Part shown: positions 32,331 through 39,933 of the stretch, in pieces | Position numbering within the stretch: the stretch's first letter is position 1 | How the letters are laid out: every line of letters begins with the position of its first letter | Translations under genes and position numbers: made by a program | NCBI GenBank assembly: GCA_028282545.1 | Contig: JANQHT010000067.1 | Coordinates: 1 to 41,205, forward strand | Source: Spirochaetales bacterium | GTDB lineage: Bacteria; Spirochaetota; Spirochaetia; DSM-27196; Alkalispirochaetaceae | Direction of reading: 5' to 3' | DNA length: 41,205 nucleotides | Notes under the pieces: generated by a model | Database searches by the model: none | Told to the model about the DNA's origin: nothing | The model's input: the letters and a program-made list of their open reading frames with translations, nothing else

Positions 32331-33578
32331 ATGCTCAGGCACGAGGGCACGACGAAGCTGCACTATCTTTCGCCGCTCTACGCGCTCCTCTTGACGATCT
32401 TCGTTCTCACCGATGTATTCTCCACCTCCACCGTCACCTTTGAATCGACTCTGTATGCGCTTTTTTCGTTCTTGTTCTGGATGATAACGGCGATGCGCGA
32501 ATCGACGTTTACGAGGCGCGCACAGATCGCGATCATGACGACGCTTGGGCTGGTTGCCACGTGGTTTCTGACGCCGGACCTCATGGGCGGCGACCTGACG
32601 TGCATGATCGCGGTGATCCTCGCCTACCGGTACGGTTTTCTGAAACGCCGTCCGCTTATGAAGTCGTTCCTGATCCTGGGGCCATTGATCGGTGTACGGA
32701 CCGGCTTGTTCTTCATGAACGAGGATATCCGGCTCCAGACGCTCATTAATCAACTGGCAATTGATGCCGCAGCAGCTCCGATTATCTACTACGTTTTTGA
32801 AGACGAGTTGATTCGAAACAAGCGCCACCGGTCGGAACTGCAGCGCCTCCACTCGGAGAACGCCCCTTTTGCCCAGTTCGGCCACAACACGAGCGGCATC
32901 GTCCACGATTTCAAGAACGATCTCAGCCTCTTCTCGACCTTTGGACAGCTGCTCGAAGTTACCGCCGGGGAACCGGTCGATACCTCGTTAATAGAGAAGT
33001 ACAAGGGGTACGTGGAGCGGTTTCGCCGCCGGATCGAACGGATACTGTTTGTTTCCCGCGCATCACACTCAGAGACGCGGCAGCGCTGGAACATCAGCGA
33101 AGCCATAGAGGCGACGATGTACGTCTACGAATCGAGCCTGACGTACAAGAAACTGATCTCCTTTGAACGGTCACTCCCGGCGGAGCGCGTATACCTCTCC
33201 GGTTCCGTGTTCTCTTTTATCTCGATCGTAGAAAACCTGATCCGAAACAGCTGTGAAGCGATCGCGAACACCGGGCGCCCCGGTACAGTCACGGTGGAAG
33301 CGGTGGCGCACGACCGCTACGTGGAGGTCACGATTGCCGACTCGGGCCCGGGAATCCCCTTCTGCGAAGGATGCACTGCAAAGAACTGTCTGGACTGTCA
33401 CAAGCTGGAACACGTCAAGACTACGAAAGTGGACGGAAGCGGACTGGGACTCGAAAACGTTCGAAACTCCGCCCGACAGCTTGGAGCAGACATCACCATC
33501 AAGAGCAAAAAGGGCAAAGGCGCTACCTGCACCGTGCTGATACCGTTCGAAGTGGGAGTCGATCTGCACGAACGATAG
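32331..33578 (+). CDS. Membrane histidine kinase with a CxxCx4CxxC motif in the ATP lid
   Basis: A 415-residue kinase with about five N-terminal transmembrane helices (about 10-150). The phosphoacceptor region SGIVHDFKNDLSLFSTFG (H192) is of the HDxxN type seen in NtrB-like kinases. The ATPase domain has NLIRNSCEAI, DSGPGIP and GSGLGLENVRN. Between the G1 and G2 boxes, in the ATP lid, lies C345-EG-C348-TAKN-C353-LD-C356-H, a four-cysteine arrangement suited to Zn or an Fe-S cluster. This could make kinase activity depend on metal or redox state. An upstream ATG at 32232 is possible, but the preceding residues are hydrophilic and uncharacteristic. The partner may be the receiver protein encoded at 34379-35749. 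Confidence 0.85.
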   Translation: MLRHEGTTKLHYLSPLYALLLTIFVLTDVFSTSTVTFESTLYALFSFLFWMITAMRESTFTRRAQIAIMTTLGLVATWFLTPDLMGGDLTCMIAVILAYRYGFLKRRPLMKSFLILGPLIGVRTGLFFMNEDIRLQTLINQLAIDAAAAPIIYYVFEDELIRNKRHRSELQRLHSENAPFAQFGHNTSGIVHDFKNDLSLFSTFGQLLEVTAGEPVDTSLIEKYKGYVERFRRRIERILFVSRASHSETRQRWNISEAIEATMYVYESSLTYKKLISFERSLPAERVYLSGSVFSFISIVENLIRNSCEAIANTGRPGTVTVEAVAHDRYVEVTIADSGPGIPFCEGCTAKNCLDCHKLEHVKTTKVDGSGLGLENVRNSARQLGADITIKSKKGKGATCTVLIPFEVGVDLHER

Positions 33579-33600
33579 GAACCGCCGAAGCGGGAACGAC

Positions 33601-34368
33601 CTACTCGATATACCGCGACTGGTTGCGACCGGCCGACTTCGCGAGGTAGAGCGCCTCATCCGCCTTGGCGACGAGATCCGTCACCGCCATGTCCTGCTCG
33701 GCAACGGCGATTCCGATACTGACGGTCATGCGTATTTCCTTACCGTCACGGTTCAATGTCGCGTTCTCAATGGCCGTTCGAACCTTCTCTGCCACAGACA
33801 TGGCGCCGTCCCGCTCCGTTTCCGGCAAAAGCACGGCAAACTCCTCACCGCCAAGGCGGCCAAAGGTGTCGCTCGTTCGTACCGTGCCGAGCGTGGTAGA
33901 GACAAAGTGGATAATCGCCGCGTCTCCCGCTTGGTGGCCGTGCTGATCGTTGATCGATTTGAAGTGATCAATATCGAGGAGCAGCAACGTCGGCACACGG
34001 CCGGTCCGGCGGAACCGCATCATCTCCCGCGTCAGCACTTCCTCGAAGCTGCGACGGTTGTAGGAGCCGGTGAGCGGATCGGTTCGTGCGAGATCAAACA
34101 GACGTTCCTGTTGATCCAGGATCTGACGAAAGAGCGGAACAAAGGCGGCAACGCCAACGCCGGCGAGAACCACGTATATCGCGGCGGTGACCGCGAGAAC
34201 ACCACGACGCAGACGAAGGATCGCGGCAGCGATCGCCGTATCGCCTGCGCTTCCCGCGGCGACGGCTAGCTCGCCGACCGCCTGAAACGAGAGAACGTAA
34301 AAGACGGAGGCTACCACCGCGACGCTTCCCAAGGCGATGACGGATGTCAGCGCGTATCGTCGCCGCAT
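33601..34368 (-). CDS. Membrane GGDEF diguanylate cyclase
   Basis: A 255-residue protein with two transmembrane helices (about 6-28 and 58-82) that frame a short periplasmic loop, then a GGDEF domain (about 95-255; DPLTGSYNRRSF, DIDHFKSINDQHGH). The active site is GGEEF and an RTSD I-site stands five residues before it, so a feedback-inhibited active cyclase is expected. AGGAGG 3 nt before the ATG at 34368 supports the start. The upstream gene stops 10 nt before, so the two are co-transcribed. The end converges with the histidine kinase gene, 22 nt away. Confidence 0.92.
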   Translation of the reverse strand: MRRRYALTSVIALGSVAVVASVFYVLSFQAVGELAVAAGSAGDTAIAAAILRLRRGVLAVTAAIYVVLAGVGVAAFVPLFRQILDQQERLFDLARTDPLTGSYNRRSFEEVLTREMMRFRRTGRVPTLLLLDIDHFKSINDQHGHQAGDAAIIHFVSTTLGTVRTSDTFGRLGGEEFAVLLPETERDGAMSVAEKVRTAIENATLNRDGKEIRMTVSIGIAVAEQDMAVTDLVAKADEALYLAKSAGRNQSRYIE

Positions 34369-34378
34369 CAACCTCCTG

Positions 34379-35749
34379 TCAAACAGTCGATAACTTTCCA
34401 TTCGTGTACCACGCAGTTGGGACGACCACCGAGACGATCGTTCCGCCGTCATTGCGGAACGCAAGGCTTCCGCCCACCTGGTTTGCGAGCGCTTCGACCA
34501 TCACCATGCCGAATCCGGGACCGTCGTCGGTGCCCGGCGCGGTGATTCCAATGCCGTTGTCCCGCACTTCCGCATAGATTACTCCATCTGCAGAACGTTG
34601 TTCCAGCAATACTTCGATCCGTGCGTCGTGAGGATCGGCGAAGGCGTGTTTCAAGGCGTTTACCAATAGCTCGTTGACAATGATCCCGATGGGGACAGCC
34701 ACGCTCGAGGGAAGCGCTGTTTCGTCGACGGAACAGTCCACGACAACTGGAAACAGCGATCCCGCGGCGCGTATGTCCTCCACCAGGCCGCAGAGAAAGG
34801 GGCGCATAGCGATTTCCGATCCAGGGGGTGAAAGATGGAGCATCTCATAGATACGGCGCATGACGTCGATCCGGTGCGCACTGTCTTCCAGAACGTCCCG
34901 CGCTTCCCCGCTGACGGTCTGCTGCGCCTGGAGCGCCAGGAGCGACTTCACCAGGAACATGTCGTTCTTCACGCGGTGCTGGGATTCGCGCATCAGCATG
35001 CGTTGTTCTTCCAAGAGCGACTCCACCCGGGCCACTGCTCGACGCCACTCCGTCACGTCGCGAACGATGGCGAGGACGGAGTCCAGGTCAAACGGCACAA
35101 TCCGTGACTCGTAATGACGGACATCGTTCTCTTCTTCCAGTGTGTATTCGTGGAACTGTACGTTCCCCGACTCGAGAGCGGCGGCGATTCGCTCCTCGAG
35201 AACGTGGCCAATCGTCCCCGGCATGACGTCCCGCGCCCTCCGGCCCAGAAAGAGTTCCGGAGGGGCGTAGAGGCGTTCCGGGCTGCCGGAGGGGTTCGAA
35301 AGGAACGTGCCCTCCCGATCGAACCGAAAAACGAGGTCCGGTATAGCGCGTACAATTGCGTCGCTGTAACGGTTCGATTGCTCGGCCAGGTCGTAGGCCA
35401 TTCGGATTGTCGAGAGGAGTACGTGCGGCCCGGCGCTCTTCGGCACGTATCCGTACCGGGCGACCGATTCGGCTCGGGAGACGGCGTCGCGCGTTACGTG
35501 GGCTGAAACAAAGACGACCGGGACGTAACGGATCACATGCACCCTTCGCGCAGTCTCAGATCCGTCGATACCGGGTCCGAGATCGATATCCATTACGATC
35601 AGGTCGATCCGTTCATCCCGCCGAACGGCTTCAATCGCCTCTTCACCGGAGGCGGCAATACGTGTTTCGAATCCCTGCGCCGAGATCACGCGGGCATAGT
35701 CGAGGGCGACGACGGCCTGACTCTCAACGATCAGAATCGTATGATGCAC
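34379..35749 (-). CDS. REC-PAS-HisKA_2 histidine kinase
   Basis: A 456-residue cytosolic protein. The N-terminal receiver domain (about 1-120) has the phosphoacceptor D54 (LIVMDIDLG) and K103 in VPKSA. A PAS domain follows (about 130-235, AIPDLVFRFDREGTFL). The kinase core is of the HisKA_2 class with H258 in ESQHRVKNDMFLVKSLLALQ, and the ATPase part has NELLVNALKHAF and DNGIGI. Such receiver-first kinases relay signals from another kinase. GTG at 35749 is the start. TACGCT 8 nt upstream on the minus strand resembles a -10. It is followed by the GGDEF gene. Confidence 0.92.
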   Translation of the reverse strand: MHHTILIVESQAVVALDYARVISAQGFETRIAASGEEAIEAVRRDERIDLIVMDIDLGPGIDGSETARRVHVIRYVPVVFVSAHVTRDAVSRAESVARYGYVPKSAGPHVLLSTIRMAYDLAEQSNRYSDAIVRAIPDLVFRFDREGTFLSNPSGSPERLYAPPELFLGRRARDVMPGTIGHVLEERIAAALESGNVQFHEYTLEEENDVRHYESRIVPFDLDSVLAIVRDVTEWRRAVARVESLLEEQRMLMRESQHRVKNDMFLVKSLLALQAQQTVSGEARDVLEDSAHRIDVMRRIYEMLHLSPPGSEIAMRPFLCGLVEDIRAAGSLFPVVVDCSVDETALPSSVAVPIGIIVNELLVNALKHAFADPHDARIEVLLEQRSADGVIYAEVRDNGIGITAPGTDDGPGFGMVMVEALANQVGGSLAFRNDGGTIVSVVVPTAWYTNGKLSTV

Positions 35750-35838
35750 TTACCCACAGCGTAGTGGAACCGCGGGTGCGTTACCAGACGGTTTCCAATA
35801 CTGTGTATGAATCACCTCTGGGAACGTGTCCCTTCACC

Positions 35839-36549
35839 CTACATCCCCGCGAGGACTTCGATTGCCTTCTCCCGGAGTACCCTGGGATAATTGAAGTCCT
35901 GGGCAACCTGGACCGCGATGACCCGCGTCTCGGCATCGCCGTAGGGATCCAGCTCGAACGTCGAAAGCGCGCTCAACCCGTCGTAGATTGCTCCCACATC
36001 GCGACCGATGGTGTGTTCCCGGAAGATCATCTCGGTGATCGCTGCCACCGCGGCTCCGCCGTCGTCCAGCCCGAGCGTCGCCAGAGCATACGCCGCCTGA
36101 CCGCGTACCGACGGCTCCGGGTCATTGAGGATCGCACCAAGAAGATAGTCGTGCGCTTCGGCGGTACCCAGCATACCGAGCGTTCGGGCCGCTTCGATCC
36201 GGACCAGCGGTCGGTAGTCGGTGAGGTCCAGGCTTCCGTTGAGCCGCGCCCGGACGTGGACACCCTGGTCCAGCGCAAAGCGGACCATAGCAAAGACCTC
36301 CGGATCGGTCGGATCTACGCCACCCTCACGGATCTGATTCTGGAGCGCCGCCAGGGCCGCCACCTGTTGATCCCGTGACCCCGTTTCGAGCTGGGCGCGC
36401 ATGACGGGGACGCCAAGGCTCGAACTCAGGTAGAGCGTTTCGATGGTAACCTCGGCGGACTCCTCAGCGGACTCCTCGCCGGACTGCTGCCCGTGGGCCA
36501 CACCGGGCGCGACCAGGAGGGCCGCGATAATGAGCGTCTGCACAATCAT
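35839..36549 (-). CDS. Secreted HEAT-repeat protein
   Basis: A 236-residue protein with a signal peptide (MIVQTLIIAALLVAPGVAHG, cleavage near 20) and an acidic linker containing a short SAEE/GEE repeat. HEAT-like repeats follow, as in VRIEAARTLGMLGTAEAHDY and VRGQAAYALATLGLDD. It is likely periplasmic and used for protein binding; no enzymatic motif is seen. ATG at 36549 is chosen because it starts the signal peptide exactly and lies 6 nt after a -10-like hexamer. Divergent from the HAD gene with overlapping promoters. Confidence 0.8.
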   Translation of the reverse strand: MIVQTLIIAALLVAPGVAHGQQSGEESAEESAEVTIETLYLSSSLGVPVMRAQLETGSRDQQVAALAALQNQIREGGVDPTDPEVFAMVRFALDQGVHVRARLNGSLDLTDYRPLVRIEAARTLGMLGTAEAHDYLLGAILNDPEPSVRGQAAYALATLGLDDGGAAVAAITEMIFREHTIGRDVGAIYDGLSALSTFELDPYGDAETRVIAVQVAQDFNYPRVLREKAIEVLAGM

Positions 36550-36555
36550 GGAAAA

Positions 36556-36584
36556 AGCATACTTCAGTTGCCACCACCGCGCAA
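36556..36584 (-). promoter_or_regulatory. Putative leaderless promoter of the HEAT-repeat gene
   Basis: On the minus strand TTGCGC (36584-36579), 17 nt, TATGCT (36561-36556), then 6 nt to the ATG at 36549. It overlaps the opposing HAD promoter over 36568-36584. Confidence 0.5.
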
Positions 36585-36596
36585 TTGACGTAGAGT
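36568..36596 (+). promoter_or_regulatory. Putative leaderless promoter of the HAD gene
   Basis: TTGCCA (36568-36573), 17 nt, TAGAGT (36591-36596), then 6 nt to the GTG at 36603. The two opposing promoters share 17 bp, so polymerase could not occupy both at once. Confidence 0.5.
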
Positions 36597-36602
36597 GCTG
36601 CC

Positions 36603-37424
36603 GTGTTTCGCCTCTTTGCATCCGATATCGACGACACCCTCACCGATCACGACGGGAACGTACCACCATCGGCCAAACGAGCCATGGCGCACCTGCATGA
36701 GCGCGGTATTGAAGTCGTGCTTAGCTCCGGTCGGAGCACGGTTAGCATGGTCCAGGTTGCCAGGCATCTGTTTGGTACAGATGCACCGCGCTATATGATT
36801 TCGTTCAACGGCGCCCACCTGGTAGACACGCTTTCGGATACCTTGCTGTACGAGGACGGGCTTCCCCAAGCGACGATCCGCGAACTGGCGGAGTACGGCC
36901 GCTCCTTTCATCTCGACTTCCAGGTGTTCGATGAACACCGGTTTATCATCGAACGCGAATCGGATTGGAGCCGCGCGTACGCGGTGATCACTTCGATGGA
37001 ATGTTTGATCGTTTCAGATGTAGCCGAGGCGCGCCCCGGAGGTTCGCCGAAGTTCCTCTTCACCGGCAACCACGACACGCTGGTGGAGCACGAGGCGACG
37101 CTCATGGAACGTGCCCAGAACCGGTATCGCGTCACCTTTTCAAAGCCCCACCTGTTGGAAATACTCCCGGCAGAGGCGAGCAAAGGCGCCGCCCTTTTGC
37201 ATCTTGCAAACCACCTGGATATTCCTCTGTCGGCGGTGGTTGCCGCGGGCGACGGACCCAACGATATCGAGATGATTCAGACCGCCGGCGTAGGCGTCGC
37301 GGTGGCGAACGCACATCCCAGCCTGAAAAGCGTGGCAGACTACGTCACGAAACGGAACGCAGGGGACGGTGCGGCGGAGGAAATCGTCAATCGCTACTTC
37401 ACAAACGGAGAGAGTCATGACTAA
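36603..37424 (+). CDS. Cof-type HAD-superfamily phosphatase
   Basis: A 273-residue Cof/YbjI-type HAD hydrolase. Motif I is DIDDT (D8 nucleophile, D10 acid/base), motif II is SSGRS, the Lys motif lies near ASKGAAL, and motif IV is GDGPNDIEM. The type IIB cap sits between motifs II and III. Such enzymes dephosphorylate sugar phosphates or flavin and pyridoxal phosphates; the substrate cannot be read from sequence. The start is GTG at 36603, with no Shine-Dalgarno sequence. It overlaps hpt by 8 nt, so the two form an operon. Confidence 0.9.
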   Translation: MFRLFASDIDDTLTDHDGNVPPSAKRAMAHLHERGIEVVLSSGRSTVSMVQVARHLFGTDAPRYMISFNGAHLVDTLSDTLLYEDGLPQATIRELAEYGRSFHLDFQVFDEHRFIIERESDWSRAYAVITSMECLIVSDVAEARPGGSPKFLFTGNHDTLVEHEATLMERAQNRYRVTFSKPHLLEILPAEASKGAALLHLANHLDIPLSAVVAAGDGPNDIEMIQTAGVGVAVANAHPSLKSVADYVTKRNAGDGAAEEIVNRYFTNGESHD

Positions 37425-37956
37425 CGACCACACAGGAAAATCCAACCATCCGGGAGTCTTCATTTCCACGGATGAGATCGACGCACGAGTCCGTAGCCTC
37501 GCGGCGGAAATCAGCGCCGACTACGCCGATCGTGACCTCTTCCTGGTGGGACTTCTGAAGGGGTCCTTCGTGTTCCTCGCGGATTTGATACGGAAGCTCA
37601 CCGTACCGGCGAGTGTAGACTTCATGGCGGCCACCTCTTACGTAGGAACAAAGAGCAGCGGAACCCTGATCATCCTCAAGAACCTCAACGAAAGCGTACG
37701 CGGCAAAAATGTCCTGATCGTGGAAGACATCATCGATACGGGCCTGACACTCAGCGACATCCGGCAACGCCTGCTCGACGAGCAACCGGAAAGCCTCAGG
37801 ATCTGCACGCTCCTGGACAAACCCGCCCGGCGGGAACAGCACGTGCCCGTGGACTACGTCGGGTTCGAAATCGAAGACCGCTTTGTCGTCGGGTACGGCA
37901 TCGACTACGACGAACGTTTCCGATGGCTTCCCTACGTGGGCGTAGTAGATTCCTGA
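37417..37956 (+). CDS. hpt: Hypoxanthine phosphoribosyltransferase
   Basis: A 179-residue type I PRTase. It has the PRPP-binding motif VLIVEDIIDTGLTLSDI, the LLKGSFVF loop, and DYVGFEIEDRFVVGYGIDY, where the purine-base and Mg-binding residues lie in bacterial Hpt. It converts hypoxanthine or guanine plus PRPP to IMP or GMP in purine salvage. GGAGA lies before the ATG at 37417. Coupling with the HAD phosphatase may suggest a role in nucleotide salvage, as may surE elsewhere in the window. Confidence 0.94.
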   Translation: MTNDHTGKSNHPGVFISTDEIDARVRSLAAEISADYADRDLFLVGLLKGSFVFLADLIRKLTVPASVDFMAATSYVGTKSSGTLIILKNLNESVRGKNVLIVEDIIDTGLTLSDIRQRLLDEQPESLRICTLLDKPARREQHVPVDYVGFEIEDRFVVGYGIDYDERFRWLPYVGVVDS

Positions 37957-37980
37957 TTAAATCAATTCCCGATCAAATCA
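37955..37980. repeat. Short direct repeat after hpt
   Basis: GATTAAATCA (37955-37964) and GATCAAATCA (37971-37980) differ by one base and start 16 nt apart. They overlap the hpt stop codon and precede a perfect TTGACA (37982-37987). The -10 at 17 nt (GACTTT) is poor. The site may bind a regulator of the downstream gene. Confidence 0.3.
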
Positions 37981-38205
37981 GTTGACAATTCTCTCCCAGC
38001 GTCGGACTTTGAAACTGGGGGAATTAGCGATGCATTTTGCAGTACCTGGGACGGGCCGGGTGGGTCGATCGATAGCCGGCGGTGCCGTTCCGGCCGGCCA
38101 CGACGGAACAATCACCGGCACCCGCGCGATGGAGACATACCTGCACTTCTCGTTGCGCCTCTGGAACGCGGTGGGACACGGTAGGTGCAACATCGGGGTC
38201 GTCAC
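37981..38205. other. Non-coding region upstream of the DUF3179 gene
   Basis: No gene is supported here. A 75-residue open frame at 37982-38209 has no recognisable domain or ribosome binding site. The region holds an interrupted inverted repeat: GGTGCCG-TTCCG (38081-38092) against CGGAA (38104-38108) and CGGCACC (38116-38122), which could fold as a bulged hairpin in a long 5' leader. Confidence 0.4.
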
Positions 38206-39423
38206 GTGACCGGCCTAGGGCGTGCGAGGACTCTGGCGCTGTGTCTGGTGTTCATGGTGGCCGCGGGCAAGGCGGTAACGCTCTTTGCCGGAGGAAACCG
38301 CGAAGACCCGGAGACTCGCGCGCCGGTGAGTACCGCCTCCGACGGTGCGGCCGCGGTATCGCCCGATCTGCCCCCTGAGTTCCAGGGGCAGTCTCCCCCG
38401 GGAAGCGCCGGACGCCAGTTCACAACCGACTTCAGCCGGGCGGCGATATCGTACCAGGATATTCTTTCCGGCGGCCCACCCAAGGACGGCATCCCCTCGA
38501 TTGACGAGCCGCGATTCGACACGCTCGCGGAGGCGGCCGAATGGATCGGCGATGATGAACCGGTCCTGGTTATAACGCACGGCGGAGAGACACACCTCTA
38601 CCCGATTCAGATCCTCACCTGGCACGAAATCGTGAATGATGAGGTCGGTGGCCTCCCCGTCTCGGTGACGTTTTGTCCCCTTTGCAACACCGGCATCGCC
38701 TTTGACCGGCGCTTCGACGGACAGATCCTCGACTTCGGAACGACCGGGCGCCTGCGGTTCTCGAACCTGATCATGTACGACCGGCAGACCGAGACGTGGT
38801 GGCAACAGGCCTCCGGGCGCGGCCTGGCGGGCCGGTACGCGGGTGAGCGGCTCCAGTTCGTGCCGGTGCTCATGGTCTCGTTCGCGGAGGCGATCGACGG
38901 GTGGCCCGATGCGCGGGTTGTGAATCGAGATACCGGCCATTCGCGCTCCTACGGTCGTAATCCGTACGTCGGTTATGACTCGAGCCCGGAACCGTTCCTC
39001 TTTCGCGGTCCGGCGATCAACGGGAACCTGGATATGCTGGACCGCGTCGTTGCGGTCGAGATCGGTGACACTACCGAATCGGTTGCATATGACGTACTTC
39101 AACGGGAGCGCCTGGTGGAGCGGGAAGTAGGTGGTGAACGGGTCTACTTCATCTGGGAGCCGGGAACGGCCAGTGCTCTGGACGGTCCGACGATTACCGG
39201 TAGCGATGACGTGGGTAGCGCCAACGCGTTCCTGGCGCGGACGATAAGCGGCGATCCGGTTGAACTCTACCTGGCGGGAGACGAAGTCCGCGACCGCGAA
39301 ACGGGAACCACCTGGAACAGTGCGGGACGCGGGGTCAACGGATCACGGAAGGGCCAGTTCCTGGAACCGGCGGGATCGGTCCACCACTTCTGGTTCTCCT
39401 ACGCCTCTTTCGCGCGGCCCTGA
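38206..39423 (+). CDS. DUF3179-domain exported protein
   Basis: A 405-residue protein with an N-terminal signal or anchor helix (TLALCLVFMVAAGKAVTLFAGG). It has the DUF3179 signature, including VTFCPLCNTGIAFDR, YDRQTETWWQQ and YGRNPYVGYD near residues 165-270. The paired Cys (FCPLC) may bind a metal or be redox active. The family has no established function. GTG at 38206 is the chosen start because it begins the signal sequence; GTG at 38185 is also in frame. It converges with the DUF4174-like gene. Confidence 0.85.
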   Translation: MTGLGRARTLALCLVFMVAAGKAVTLFAGGNREDPETRAPVSTASDGAAAVSPDLPPEFQGQSPPGSAGRQFTTDFSRAAISYQDILSGGPPKDGIPSIDEPRFDTLAEAAEWIGDDEPVLVITHGGETHLYPIQILTWHEIVNDEVGGLPVSVTFCPLCNTGIAFDRRFDGQILDFGTTGRLRFSNLIMYDRQTETWWQQASGRGLAGRYAGERLQFVPVLMVSFAEAIDGWPDARVVNRDTGHSRSYGRNPYVGYDSSPEPFLFRGPAINGNLDMLDRVVAVEIGDTTESVAYDVLQRERLVEREVGGERVYFIWEPGTASALDGPTITGSDDVGSANAFLARTISGDPVELYLAGDEVRDRETGTTWNSAGRGVNGSRKGQFLEPAGSVHHFWFSYASFARP

Positions 39424-39469
39424 GTCGCGGCCAGCAGGGGGCGGGCGTGACTGTGACTCAATCCGTTTT
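39421..39469. terminator. Weak hairpin between convergent genes
   Basis: TGAGTC (39421-39426) and GACTCA (39455-39460) pair as a 6-bp stem, with TTTTT at 39465-39469 just beyond. The TGA stop of the plus-strand gene lies in the left arm. The TGA stop of the minus-strand gene lies in the complement of the right arm. Confidence 0.25.
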
Positions 39470-39871
39470 TGCAGTCCCTTTCCAGAGGTCGATCGCGCGC
39501 AGGAGTTCGCCGATATCCTGCCGTTCCCGCTGCACCAGTTCAACGGTGCCGTCGGGATCCACGAGGATCATCGCAAACGGAGACGGGGCAACGGCGAACT
39601 GCGCGCCCACGGCGTCAACGTCGTGGCGCCCCGGATAGACGTCCACGATCTCCACTCCGCGCGCGTCAAATCGGTTCCACTCCGTGGAAATGGCGAGATT
39701 CGCTTCGAAGGGGCGCGGATCGTCGTTGTCCGTGGCGTACACGATCAACGCCCAGGTGCCGCGGTAGGGCGTCATGTCGAGCGGCGCCGCGTCGGCACTC
39801 GGTGCAGACGCCAACAGGATCAACAACGAGATCACCGCAATGGCGATTCCAAAGTGGTAGCGAACGTTCAT
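39458..39871 (-). CDS. Secreted DUF4174-like protein
   Basis: A 137-residue protein with a signal peptide (about 1-28, ending ...APSADA). The mature part reads as the DUF4174 thioredoxin-like fold: YRGTWALIVYATDNDDPRPFE near the N-terminus and FAMILVDPDGTVELVQRE followed by LLRAIDLWKG near the end. It has no CxxC pair. Its function is unknown. ATG at 39871 gives a proper signal peptide; the open frame to 39919 adds a charged leader. Confidence 0.65.
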   Translation of the reverse strand: MNVRYHFGIAIAVISLLILLASAPSADAAPLDMTPYRGTWALIVYATDNDDPRPFEANLAISTEWNRFDARGVEIVDVYPGRHDVDAVGAQFAVAPSPFAMILVDPDGTVELVQRERQDIGELLRAIDLWKGTAKTD

Positions 39872-39933
39872 ACCGCTAGTGTCGGCACGTCCGCGCGCGC
39901 GGTTCACTTCAGCGGGCACGGTTCACGGCGGGG

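Noticed and set aside
37982..38209. A 75-residue open frame before the DUF3179 gene
   Set aside because: It has no recognisable domain and no ribosome binding site, and it overlaps the next start in another frame.
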